The notes beneath the pieces were generated by a model that saw only the letters and a program-made list of their open reading frames with translations, searched no databases and was not told the DNA's origin. Positions 32,224 to 40,100 of a stretch of 44,420 nt of DNA are shown here, in pieces. Origin of the DNA: an uncultured Luminiphilus sp. Lineage in GTDB: Bacteria > Pseudomonadota > Gammaproteobacteria > Pseudomonadales > Halieaceae. Position 1 is the stretch's first letter; each line of letters starts with the position of its first letter. Location of the stretch: assembly GCA_943787485.1 (NCBI GenBank), contig CALSMP010000016.1, positions 1 to 44,420 on the forward strand, in the 5' to 3' direction. Position numbers and translations under genes: made by a program.

Positions 32224-32680
32224 AGGGATAAAAGATTGATATCGTGTCAACGATGCAGGCCGGTCGATCCGCGCCTTCCGCGGTAATGGTGACGCGAATA
32301 GTGGCTTTGTAGCCGCCCTTATTTTCTTCAACGGCCATGATTTCGCCGGTTGCGCGGATGTTGCTATCGACTGTGACAGGGGAAGGAAAGCGAGTTTTTT
32401 CAGTGCCGTAATTGACCCCCATGGACACGTTATCGACCTGAATTAGATCGGGAAGAAAGCAGTTGGCCAGCGATAGCGTTAGGTACCCATGTGCGATGGT
32501 TGCACCAAAAGGGCCGTCCGCGGCCTTGACTGGATCCACGTGAATCCACTGATGGTCGCCGGTAGCGTCAGCAAACTGGTCAATCCGCTCTTGGCTGACT
32601 CGTAGCCAGTCGGTGGGGCCCAGGACCGTTCCGGCCATGGTCATAAGATCGCTGGGGTGGGCAACGACGGTAGCTGTCAT
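32222..32680 (-). CDS. MaoC-like (R)-specific enoyl-CoA hydratase
   Basis: This 152-residue hot-dog-fold protein has the hydratase-2 motif: ATGDHQWIHVDP (about 39-50) provides the catalytic Asp42 and His47, followed by GPFGATIAHGYL (about 56-67). It adds water to a trans-2-enoyl-CoA, giving the (R)-3-hydroxyacyl-CoA. ATG 32680 has AGAGGA at proper spacing; the frame extends further upstream to 32791 but that part carries a palindrome and no family sequence. It is a single gene, convergent with the amidohydrolase-like gene and divergent from an SDR. It would supply a hydroxyacyl-CoA for aldolase or dehydrogenase steps (inference). Confidence 0.88.
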   Translation of the reverse strand: MTATVVAHPSDLMTMAGTVLGPTDWLRVSQERIDQFADATGDHQWIHVDPVKAADGPFGATIAHGYLTLSLANCFLPDLIQVDNVSMGVNYGTEKTRFPSPVTVDSNIRATGEIMAVEENKGGYKATIRVTITAEGADRPACIVDTISIFYP

Positions 32681-32719
32681 ACAGTGATCCTCTATGTCTT
32701 GGGTCAGTCTGTTGGTTTT

Positions 32720-32744
32720 ATCCCTGCGCAGCCGCCGCAGGGAT
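32720..32744. promoter_or_regulatory. 25-bp perfect inverted repeat in the divergent MaoC/SDR promoter region
   Basis: ATCCCTGCG (32720-32728) and CGCAGGGAT (32736-32744) form a perfect 9-bp inverted repeat with a 7-base spacer. It lies 40 bases upstream of the MaoC start and 112 bases upstream of the SDR start. There is no T-tract in either direction, so an operator or a 5'-leader hairpin is more likely than a terminator. Confidence 0.5.
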
Positions 32745-32855
32745 GGCGTCGAAGGATGATATTCTCCCATTTGGCGGCATCGGGCCATCACTGATTCAGA
32801 CGATGAGATCTTCTGTCTTGTTTGAGACGGTGATACAGAGTGATCGGGAGGACAT

Positions 32856-33632
32856 ATGGGAAAGCATCAGGGTTCGGTGGTGGTGGTCACGGGCGGAGCG
32901 GGGCACATCGGCAGAGCGATTTGTGGCGCCTTCCTTCGCGAGGGTGCACAGGTCGTGGCATGTGGTCGCTCGACACCGGCTGAGCCGATTGCGTCTGAGG
33001 GTCGCGAGGCGGTTTTCTACCCCTGTGATCTTCGAGATCCTGAGCAGTCAAAAGGGTTGATCGACTTTGTTATCGATCAGTATGGCACCCTCGATGTGTT
33101 AATTAACAATGCCGGGGGTTCACCGCCGGTCGATGCTGCAACAGCCAGTCCCCGCTTAACAGAAAAAATCATCGCGCTAAATTTGACTGCACCACTTGTG
33201 TTGGCACAGCAGGCATACGCGGCTCTGGCTCAGGGTGATGCTCCCGGCTCCATTGTGAATATAGCGAGTGTCAGTGGCGCACGCCCCTCGCCGGGTACGG
33301 CGGCTTATGGGGCTGCGAAAGCTGGCCTTTTGAGCAGCACGAAATCCCTGGCAATGGAGTGGGGGCCAGAAATCCGGGTCAATGCCATTATCGTGGGCCT
33401 CGTCCACAACGACGCGGGCGTTGAACACTATGGCGGTGCCGAGGGATTCCAGCGCGTTGCCGAGATGTTGCCGCTGCAGCGAATGGCGGACCCCGAGGAC
33501 ATCGCGAATGCGGTGTTGCTACTGAATAGCCAATATGCAAGCTATATCTCGGGCGCTACGCTTGAAGTAGACGGCGGCGGTGAGGTGCCAGTCTTTCTCC
33601 ATCTTGCTAAGGCGGCGGCTGAAGCCAAATAG
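32856..33632 (+). CDS. SDR family oxidoreductase
   Basis: This 258-residue classical SDR has TGGAGHIG (about 12-19), ACGRS after beta-2 (Arg favours NADP), NNAGG, Ser in NIASVSG and the catalytic YGAAK. GATLEVDGGGEVP closes the fold. ATG 32856 follows CGGGAGGAC. The gene is divergent from maoC. Its last 91 bases overlap the 3' end of the convergent DUF3604 gene, an unusually long tail-to-tail overlap with both reading frames looking genuine. Paired with MaoC it could oxidise the 3-hydroxyacyl-CoA, but that is inference. Confidence 0.87.
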   Translation: MGKHQGSVVVVTGGAGHIGRAICGAFLREGAQVVACGRSTPAEPIASEGREAVFYPCDLRDPEQSKGLIDFVIDQYGTLDVLINNAGGSPPVDAATASPRLTEKIIALNLTAPLVLAQQAYAALAQGDAPGSIVNIASVSGARPSPGTAAYGAAKAGLLSSTKSLAMEWGPEIRVNAIIVGLVHNDAGVEHYGGAEGFQRVAEMLPLQRMADPEDIANAVLLLNSQYASYISGATLEVDGGGEVPVFLHLAKAAAEAK

Positions 33633-35623
33633 GTGACGTCCAGGCACGCTCGCGAATCACCGGAGAGTAAAAAAGGCTCGGTGGCGGCTGATTTACAGCA
33701 GTTATCGAATGCCTCGGGTGAGGCGCCCAGCTCCTCGGCGTATTCTCTCGCCGCCAGAAGTTGGTCGCTACAGTTGTTGGCTAAGGGGTTGACCCCGATA
33801 GCTTGGCATTGGCGCGTGCTCCAACGGCAACTTGGATTTTCAAGAACTCGCGCATAGTAGAAGGCGCTCTCGGTCTCGGCATATTCGGGGTCAGTCCACA
33901 CCGTGCACAGCGTGCTCGCTCCCTTCGCAGTGACCTCGCAGGACTGCGGATCTACCCCCAAGCCAGAAACGGCTTGTCCGGCCACATCAAACACTTTTTC
34001 GTGGGTGGCGCCGCTATTATCGATCCAGCCTTTGATGATTTGAATACGTTCGAGCGGCGTTCCCGGGAATGTGTCGGTCCCCGGGTCTTGCTGTGCAGAG
34101 ACAAAAAATTTCGGGCCGAGTTGTGCGTCTATGCCCGGCAGTACGCCACCCATCGGCACGCCGTTGCGATACGCCCGCTCGATCGCATCGGGTTGTTGGC
34201 AAAGGTCATCCGCGTAGTCGCCTGCAAAGAAGCGCACAATGGGCCGGGTGCCTGACGTCGCATAGGCTTCTCGGCGTCGCATCGCGTCAAAAATCGCACC
34301 CCGCCGATTTTGCTCGGCCCAGACCACCGCGAGTCCTCCGGGGTTAGAGACAAAATGATCCTGAATGTTACGAAAGCCGCTGTCACGAGAGCCTAAGTGC
34401 CCAACGTAGTTTTGTTCTTGGGCGCCACCTGCGGTAGCGGTATGTGTGTCGGTGCTGCCAATGAACCCCGGCATAAATGGATTCATCCCCAGACTCTTTT
34501 CCAGAGCGAGCCCGTCTTTGAGTACATTGCGCATCATGTTCCGGGGATGAAAACTGGCAATGCTGACCGCTTGGCCCTGGGTTGAGCGCATTTTCCCCTC
34601 GACCGAACCCAGCATGTGTAAGTTGTCGGAAGGTATTTGTTCAAAATCACATAGCTCATCTTCGGTTGCGACACCGAGCTGCAGGAGACGGTCAAAGCGG
34701 CACTCGGAAGCCCCTTTGTGTTGTACAAGCTCGACCAAAGGCTCTAGCTGCCGCCGGTTTATCAGCTCCTCTTCGGAGGCTGGGTCGGGGAACATATAGC
34801 CCCCCCCGAGATTGCTGTTGTGCGGAATCGCCAGGACATCGCAGCCGGTATTTGACTCAAGGCATTGTTTTCTTAGTTGGCGCCAGAGTTCAGAGACTTG
34901 ATTGTTGGTATCAAACACAGAGACTGGCAGCTGGGTGACCGCCGTATCTTTGAAAATAACGTTGCGATGCAGGTTGGCCCCGCGCTCTCCCTGGGTGTAC
35001 TCGTAGCCAACAAATGTTGTGAACTGGCAATCGTCAGTCGTATCGTTGTGTTCGTGAGCAGCGCGTTGAATGTCCTGCCAGATATTGATTCCCGCCGTCT
35101 GACAGTCTCCCATCGAGCAAATCATGGACCGTTCGGGTGCCTCGCCGTCCATGCCGCCAGAAAGAGTCCATTGCGACGCGGCGTAGAGCTGCACCCAAAG
35201 ATTTTCGGTTCGCGACATGAGGCAAGTGGGATGCCACCACGCGAGGGTCCAGGGGTCACTGTCGCAGAGAGCGACCTCTCCGAGGAATTGGCCGTGGTCG
35301 GTCACGGCGGCAAAGTCGATTGGACGATCGATTTGAGCGGTGACAGTTTGCTCGCCGGTGGGCCCGGGGAGCGTGATGGGGTGACCTTTGGCATAGCGAT
35401 AGGCACCATCAGGAGTATTCTTTTGGTTCGACAGAAACGAGTCGAAGGAGTATCGCGTGTGGATATGCAGATCCCCAAAAAACGGCAATCGCTGGTCACT
35501 AAAGTGGCGACAGGGGATGGGGTCCTCGCTAGCGCATGCGCTCGTTGACTGGATCGCGCCTAGGGAAATGAGCGAAAGCCAGAATAAGATGCGCCAATTA
35601 AAAAGAAAAAGAGGCCGACTCAT
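33542..35623 (-). CDS. DUF3604 exported protein (second paralogue)
   Basis: This 693-residue protein has a signal peptide (about 1-31; a strong hydrophobic core FLFNWRILFWLSLISL, with cleavage near SACA or lipidation at Cys30). Mature DUF3604 motifs are D51-L-H-I-H55, AAVTDHGQFLG, IPHNSNLGG, STDTHTAT and RREAYATSGTR. Several extra Cys (CRHF, CDSD, CLMS, CDVL) suggest disulfides in the periplasm. It is about 40 residues longer than the paralogue at 23541. The start overlaps the stop of the small membrane protein gene by 4 bases, so the two are coupled. The 3' end overlaps the convergent SDR by 91 bases. A PHP-like metal-dependent hydrolase is likely; the substrate is unknown. Confidence 0.87.
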   Translation of the reverse strand: MSRPLFLFNWRILFWLSLISLGAIQSTSACASEDPIPCRHFSDQRLPFFGDLHIHTRYSFDSFLSNQKNTPDGAYRYAKGHPITLPGPTGEQTVTAQIDRPIDFAAVTDHGQFLGEVALCDSDPWTLAWWHPTCLMSRTENLWVQLYAASQWTLSGGMDGEAPERSMICSMGDCQTAGINIWQDIQRAAHEHNDTTDDCQFTTFVGYEYTQGERGANLHRNVIFKDTAVTQLPVSVFDTNNQVSELWRQLRKQCLESNTGCDVLAIPHNSNLGGGYMFPDPASEEELINRRQLEPLVELVQHKGASECRFDRLLQLGVATEDELCDFEQIPSDNLHMLGSVEGKMRSTQGQAVSIASFHPRNMMRNVLKDGLALEKSLGMNPFMPGFIGSTDTHTATAGGAQEQNYVGHLGSRDSGFRNIQDHFVSNPGGLAVVWAEQNRRGAIFDAMRRREAYATSGTRPIVRFFAGDYADDLCQQPDAIERAYRNGVPMGGVLPGIDAQLGPKFFVSAQQDPGTDTFPGTPLERIQIIKGWIDNSGATHEKVFDVAGQAVSGLGVDPQSCEVTAKGASTLCTVWTDPEYAETESAFYYARVLENPSCRWSTRQCQAIGVNPLANNCSDQLLAAREYAEELGASPEAFDNCCKSAATEPFLLSGDSRACLDVTYLASAAALARWRKTGTSPPPSTSSVAPEI

Positions 35624-36159
35624 GACCTGTCTAGCTCCTCTGCTCGTTGCTCATTAATCATACCAACCGCACATCCCTTAATGATTTGCCGGGTTAGTAG
35701 CGCAGCCCAAACCCCGGTCCAGGCCCCTTTAAAGAGGCTGTATTCAAGCGCCGAAAAACTCTCTAAACCGAAGGCTGATAAAACCCCGAGAGTGAGCGCG
35801 GCGGCCAGCAGTCCAGCGAGGGGGTAGTACGCGATGGTTTTTAGCCAGGGCGGGAAGGGGAAGAGGTTTCGGTCCCATGTAATCAGGCTTTTCGGATCTG
35901 CGCGCGCGCCGATCAAAAGATCGGTATTTTTCAAGAGCGCCCTGCGCTGCAGGGGCTGGAGAATGGCGGCAAGGATCAGGGACAGGATGGCAGCGGTGGC
36001 CAGCAGGTCAACGCCAAACTGCGACGTGCCATGCCAGGCATTAATGACGGCCTCGTCTTTAAACAATAACCAACCGATGCCGCCATTGGCGAGGGCGTTG
36101 GTCACTGCATTGATGAGAGCCTCGCGCTTTAGGTGTACGGACCAGCGCGCGCCGCTCAT
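35620..36159 (-). CDS. Small polytopic inner-membrane protein of unknown function
   Basis: This 179-residue protein has about four hydrophobic segments (roughly 15-35, 48-68, 105-128, 140-158) and a charged C-terminus ending EQRAEELDRS. I do not recognise the family. ATG 36159 overlaps the stop of the upstream SDR by one base, and its stop overlaps the DUF3604 start by 4 bases. It is therefore translationally locked between a steroid-dehydrogenase-like SDR and an exported hydrolase-like protein. A transport or membrane-organising role for the same substrate is possible, but nothing in the sequence proves it. Confidence 0.78.
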   Translation of the reverse strand: MSGARWSVHLKREALINAVTNALANGGIGWLLFKDEAVINAWHGTSQFGVDLLATAAILSLILAAILQPLQRRALLKNTDLLIGARADPKSLITWDRNLFPFPPWLKTIAYYPLAGLLAAALTLGVLSAFGLESFSALEYSLFKGAWTGVWAALLTRQIIKGCAVGMINEQRAEELDRS

Positions 36160-36917
36160 TAAAATAAGCCTTCCGGTCTCATCATGGCGTCGTGTGCGCC
36201 ATCGCAGTAGATGAGCGAGCCCGCAACAAAGGCGGCGTCTGGTGAAAGTAGGAACGTAATCAGGTTGGCGATGTCATTGGGCTGGCCTGGACGACCGATC
36301 GGAATTGACTCGACAAACTGCTTGATAGCCTCACCATAAGTGGCGTCATTGGCTATGGCAGCAGTCATAGGGGTCTCTATGTAGCCTGGCGCTATGGCAT
36401 TGAAGGCAATACCCCGCTTGGCATACTCTGGCGCTACTTGGCGCATCCAGCGTGCAATCGCTTGCTTGCTTCCGGCATAACATTCATGGCCATTACTGGT
36501 TGCGGCCTGCACCGCGGCCTCAGTCTCGTCAAGAGAGAGCATTGCTTGTACCAGCGAATCATTAGTGCACATGGGCGCTGAATTTGAGCTGATTGCGACG
36601 ATTCGGCCTCCAGCTATTACCGACCCTGAGAGCCCAGCAATTAATGCTTGAGAACCAAAAAAATTAATGGCTAGAATTTTTGCCGCATCGGGAAAATCTG
36701 AGCCAACACCGGCACAGGTGATGATCCCGTCAAGTGCGGGGTGATCCCGCTTAATGGCATCAATGACCTCGGCGCGTGCTGAGGCATCTCCTAAGTCAGC
36801 TACATAGTCCGCCTCTTTGATGTCGACGGTGATAACCGTGTGGCCTGCGCCCCATAATTTATGCTTGGTAGCGGCGCCAATGCCGGTCGCGCCACCTGTC
36901 AGTACATACGTTGCCAC
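36159..36917 (-). CDS. hsdA: 3-alpha-hydroxysteroid dehydrogenase-like SDR (HsdA-like)
   Basis: This 252-residue SDR has TGGATGIG (7-14), Asp in VDIKEADYVADL, and Ser111 with Tyr147 and Lys151 (CYAGSKQAIA). The distinctive late part AIAPGYIETPM, YGEAIKQF, IGRPGQPND, FLLSPDA and DGAHDAMMRP follows the order and wording of Comamonas 3-alpha-HSD/carbonyl reductase (HsdA) as I know it. NNAG is replaced by TCAG, which that enzyme also has in similar form. It would interconvert 3-alpha-hydroxy and 3-keto groups on steroids with NAD(H). GTG 36917 follows AGGAGA. It is 39 bases after another SDR and overlaps the membrane-protein start. The assignment is by pattern, not alignment. Confidence 0.82.
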   Translation of the reverse strand: MATYVLTGGATGIGAATKHKLWGAGHTVITVDIKEADYVADLGDASARAEVIDAIKRDHPALDGIITCAGVGSDFPDAAKILAINFFGSQALIAGLSGSVIAGGRIVAISSNSAPMCTNDSLVQAMLSLDETEAAVQAATSNGHECYAGSKQAIARWMRQVAPEYAKRGIAFNAIAPGYIETPMTAAIANDATYGEAIKQFVESIPIGRPGQPNDIANLITFLLSPDAAFVAGSLIYCDGAHDAMMRPEGLF

Positions 36918-36956
36918 TATCGCTTCTCCTAGGGTTTTGGATGTTGAGATTCAGCA

Positions 36957-37757
36957 TTAGCCTTCTAAGCGCGCCTGTATGGCGCTGCCCGGCAGCGCGG
37001 CCATTCCGCCGTCAACTTCAAGTATCTTACCGCTGACAAAACCTGCTGCCGGGGAAGAAAGGTAAAGAGCGGCGAGCGCAATATCCAGCGGTTGCCCAAG
37101 TCGTCCCTGGGGAATCCATCGCTCGGTCTCGGCAAGTCGTTGCTCATTGCTCGTTATAAAAGCGGTCGCGGGGGTTTCGATTGCTCCCGGAGCAATGCCG
37201 TTTACTCTGATGGTGGGCGCCAGTTCATAGGCCAGCACGCGCGTCATTTGATCGAGTCCAGCTTTGGCGGCGGCGTAGGCGGCAAAGTTTTTGTCCACCA
37301 TCCAGCTCATCGCCGACGACACATTAACGATCGATGCGTTCGGGGCCTTTTTTAAAAGCGGCAACGCCATATGTATGAGGTGATAGGCGGCCGTCAAGTT
37401 GATGTCTAGCGTATCGGTAAAAGCGGCTTTATCAACCCGTTCGAGCGAGCCATACCCGCGGCCGGCGGCACCGGCATTGTTCACCAGAATATCGAGACAG
37501 GATGTCGCCGCCTCGACCTGCGTGAACATGCTGGCAACGCTGTCGTCGCTGGTAATGTCACAGGCGAGGGCAGTGGCTGTGACACCAAAGTCCCTGACTT
37601 CCGCGGCTACTCGGTCGATATCGGATTGGGTTCGCGCTACCAATATGACGTTTGCACCCATTTCAGCAAACGCCGTCGCAATCCGTGCGCCGATTCCTTT
37701 TCCAGCGCCCGTGACGAGCGCGGTTTTTCCTTTAAGGCTAAAGGCTTCAGTAATCAT
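36957..37757 (-). CDS. SDR family oxidoreductase, 7-alpha-HSD-like (HdhA-like)
   Basis: This 266-residue classical SDR has TGAGKGIG (16-23), LVART after beta-2 (Arg suggests NADP), NNAGAAGRG, Ser in NVSSAMS and YAAAK. Late motifs RVNGIAPGAIETP, GRLGQPLDIA, LSSPAAGFVSG and EVDGG resemble the 7-alpha-hydroxysteroid dehydrogenase (HdhA) and gluconate dehydrogenase branch. It is the first gene of the minus-strand operon ending in DUF3604 and is divergent from the SDR at 37897. A ring hydroxyl on a steroid or bile-acid-like molecule is the favoured substrate by context; other SDR substrates cannot be excluded. Confidence 0.86.
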   Translation of the reverse strand: MITEAFSLKGKTALVTGAGKGIGARIATAFAEMGANVILVARTQSDIDRVAAEVRDFGVTATALACDITSDDSVASMFTQVEAATSCLDILVNNAGAAGRGYGSLERVDKAAFTDTLDINLTAAYHLIHMALPLLKKAPNASIVNVSSAMSWMVDKNFAAYAAAKAGLDQMTRVLAYELAPTIRVNGIAPGAIETPATAFITSNEQRLAETERWIPQGRLGQPLDIALAALYLSSPAAGFVSGKILEVDGGMAALPGSAIQARLEG

Positions 37758-37896
37758 AAATAACGATTCCCAGCGGTGGATCTGTCATAGTCCGTTTGGC
37801 GGGCAGCGACCCGAAGTCCACGATAGAACGAAGCGGCGAATCAGGGAATACTTGTTGCCACACAGGAGTAGTCTGAATTGATGATGGATAAACGCA

Positions 37897-38655
37897 ATGA
37901 CTGAACTGGCAGGAAAATCTGCGCTTGTGACCGGGGCGGGGGCTGGCATTGGTAGGGCAATAGCGCAGAAGTTTGCGCGCGAAGGCGCACGCGTGCTGGT
38001 TGTGGATCTCAATGAGCAGTCGGCCCTTGAGACGGCTAGTTCGATCACCGAGGCGGGTGGCGCGGCAGAGGTCTTCATGGCTGATGTGAGCGATGAGTCT
38101 CGGGTAAAAGCAATGGTTGGCTATGCGCTTGAGACCTTTGGTGGTCTTGATATCGCCTGTAACAGTGCGGCGGTGAGTCGGGGCTCGGGGCCTATTCACG
38201 AGTTCTCGCGAGAAGTGTTTGATCAAACGCTGGAGCTCTGCCTCACAAATACCTTTTTGTGTATGAAATATGAGATCGAAGCTATGCTGACGATGGGTGG
38301 AGGAAGCATTGTGAACATTTCCTCCAATGCCTCCCTTCGGGGCCAGCCCTACAACACCGCCTATGCCGCCGCCAAGAGTGGCGTTAACCTGTTGACTAAA
38401 AGTAGCGCCGCCGAGTATGGGCACAAGGGCATTCGCATCAATGCGGTATCTCCCGGGGTAATACGAACGCCGGGTGTCGAGCGTTATTTCGAAGAGCAGC
38501 CAAAGATTGCTGAGGGCCTAAGGCAAGCGGCACTTATGCGTCGCCTGGGAGAGCCTGAGGAGATTGCCGAGGCAGTGTCTTTCCTTGCTTCCGACAGAGC
38601 ATCTTTTATTACCGGCCAGCTTCTCAGCGTCGATGGCGGCTCTGCCGTAAAGTAG
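37897..38655 (+). CDS. SDR family oxidoreductase
   Basis: This 252-residue classical SDR has TGAGAGIG (about 11-18), Asp in VVDLN (NAD preference), CNSAAV in place of NNAG, Ser in NISSNAS and YAAAK. GQLLSVDGGSAVK closes the protein. ATG 37897 has only a weak ribosome site. It is a single plus-strand gene, divergent from the SDR at 36957, with a 139-base shared upstream region. It converges on another SDR with only two bases between the stops. The substrate is unknown. Confidence 0.87.
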   Translation: MTELAGKSALVTGAGAGIGRAIAQKFAREGARVLVVDLNEQSALETASSITEAGGAAEVFMADVSDESRVKAMVGYALETFGGLDIACNSAAVSRGSGPIHEFSREVFDQTLELCLTNTFLCMKYEIEAMLTMGGGSIVNISSNASLRGQPYNTAYAAAKSGVNLLTKSSAAEYGHKGIRINAVSPGVIRTPGVERYFEEQPKIAEGLRQAALMRRLGEPEEIAEAVSFLASDRASFITGQLLSVDGGSAVK

Positions 38656-38660
38656 CGCTA
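38653..38660. other. Shared palindrome TAGCGCTA holding both convergent stops
   Basis: The 8-bp perfect palindrome TAGCGCTA supplies the TAG stop of the plus-strand SDR (38653-38655) and, read on the other strand, the TAG stop of the minus-strand SDR (38658-38660). It shows how tightly the genes are packed. No terminator is visible between them. Confidence 0.6.
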
Positions 38661-39425
38661 ATCGAGATTGACTTGACCGCCATCAACCGCGATTGATTGA
38701 CCGTTAACGTAGCCTGATTCTGGGCTGCACAGCACCGCCACAAACTCGCCAATGTCCTGCTCACAATCACCGACACGTTGCATGGGCACTGTCTTTACAA
38801 AGGCCGCCGCTTCCTCCGGTCTATAGGTCGCCCAAGCTTCCAGCGCGGGGGATTGGGCAAGAGGCAGGATGGTATTGGTCCTAATGCCAAGCGGACCCCA
38901 TTCATTAGCTGCCGCTCTTGAGAGCGCGCGAATGGCCTCTTTTTCAGCTGCGTAAACACCATAGTTGCTGCTGTCCCAGCGCCGAGCCGCCGAGCTAGCT
39001 AGGTTAATGATGGAGCCACCGCCCGCGTTGACCAAATGCGGCTGCGCCAGTTGCATTAGACGAAGGGTGGCAATGGGTCCCACTCGCAAGCCCTCCTCAA
39101 ATTTTTCGATAGACGCGTCCATCAGACTGGCAATTTGGGCGGATACGGCGTTATTTACTAGAATATCCAAACGCCCAAATTGACCAACCGCCTCCGCGAC
39201 CAGTCTGTCCAGACCCGCAATATCTGCAATATCCGCTTCAATGGCGAGGCCTTCACCGTCGAACCGCTTTTGAATTTCTGCGATAGTGGTTTCACATTTG
39301 CTCAGTGTGCGGCCTACGGCAACAATTTTTGCTCCGCGTTTGGCCAGCGAAAAAGCGATGCCTTGGCCAACTCCTTGACCTGCACCGGTGATGAGAGCGA
39401 CCTGTCCGTCTAGCGTTGCTGTCAC
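38658..39425 (-). CDS. SDR family oxidoreductase
   Basis: This 255-residue classical SDR has TGAGQGVG (about 14-21), AVGRT after beta-2 (Arg favours NADP), NNAVSAQ, Ser in ASSAARR and the catalytic YAAEK. The C-terminus is GQSIAVDGGQVNLD. GTG 39425 follows GGGAG at 8 bases; an ATG two bases further upstream is out of frame and meets a stop at once. It lies nine bases after the EthD-like gene and is the last gene of the three-gene operon led by the CoA ligase at 41796. The substrate is unknown. Confidence 0.86.
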   Translation of the reverse strand: MTATLDGQVALITGAGQGVGQGIAFSLAKRGAKIVAVGRTLSKCETTIAEIQKRFDGEGLAIEADIADIAGLDRLVAEAVGQFGRLDILVNNAVSAQIASLMDASIEKFEEGLRVGPIATLRLMQLAQPHLVNAGGGSIINLASSAARRWDSSNYGVYAAEKEAIRALSRAAANEWGPLGIRTNTILPLAQSPALEAWATYRPEEAAAFVKTVPMQRVGDCEQDIGEFVAVLCSPESGYVNGQSIAVDGGQVNLD

Positions 39426-39434
39426 ATGAACTCC

Positions 39435-40100
39435 CTAACGTAATCGTGTGTCGGTTAAATGGATAACTTCTGATTTGTTGAGATCAAGGAATGATTCCGA
39501 GCTTTTGGTCAGTGCCTCGATGTGCTGCCACATGCGGGTTTCATCATGGCCGTCGGCAAAAAAGGCGGTCATATCGGTGGCGGCCGCCTCGCTAAAATAC
39601 TCCTCAACAATGCCGTCAAAATAGGGCGAACCGCTTTCCAGCACCCTGTTTTGTCGGTAACCAAAAGACTGCTGGGTACTAAGTGCGACCGACGTGTGGT
39701 GAGTAAACCAAAGGTCCTCAAGCGCGGCGTCGTTAAGGCCTTCTTTACGCCGAAAACAGCAAAGTTGAAGCGTGCCTGGGAAGGTGCCACCGACTGATAG
39801 CGTCGGTTCAAGCGGTGTTCGACCAAAGCAGCAGTAGGACGCCCCCCCTAAATTTTCGCCAATCGCCTTGAGTGCCTCATGAGAAGTCGGCGCCACCGAC
39901 AGGTCGATGGCGAGTCGGCCATTTGGCAGGCAGTCTATCGGGTCGCGGGTCCACATTGACGCGCGTTCGCTGTGCTTATCTCGCCTCGCCAGAGTTATTT
40001 TTTTGACCTCGTGTTCTATCGTCGCGCAGGCTGCGATCGCCTCGTCGTTGTTGGGCACCTGCTCGAAAAACAAAACGATGAGGCGATTAGTTGCTGTCAT
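39435..40100 (-). CDS. EthD-like dimeric alpha/beta-barrel protein
   Basis: This 221-residue protein contains LQLCCFRRKEGLNDAALEDL and FTHHTSVALS with GYRQNRV, the EthD-type ferredoxin-like fold. The first half (MTATNRLIVLFFEQVP) looks like a second degenerate copy of the same fold. EthD-like proteins often act as small accessory or lyase-like enzymes in ether, hydrocarbon and polyketide breakdown. ATG 40100 lies inside the ligase 3' end (14-base overlap); a TTG at 40121 is less likely. It sits between a CoA ligase and an SDR. The catalytic role is unknown. Confidence 0.7.
   Translation of the reverse strand: MTATNRLIVLFFEQVPNNDEAIAACATIEHEVKKITLARRDKHSERASMWTRDPIDCLPNGRLAIDLSVAPTSHEALKAIGENLGGASYCCFGRTPLEPTLSVGGTFPGTLQLCCFRRKEGLNDAALEDLWFTHHTSVALSTQQSFGYRQNRVLESGSPYFDGIVEEYFSEAAATDMTAFFADGHDETRMWQHIEALTKSSESFLDLNKSEVIHLTDTRLR

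Noticed and set aside
34877..35548. Plus-strand open frame of 223 codons antisense to the second DUF3604 gene
   Set aside because: It mirrors a well-supported domain-bearing gene and shows no family motif of its own.
37747..38424. Minus-strand open frame of 225 codons antisense to the SDR at 37897
   Set aside because: The plus-strand frame is a complete SDR with all motifs; the antisense frame has no domain pattern and also runs through the divergent promoter region.
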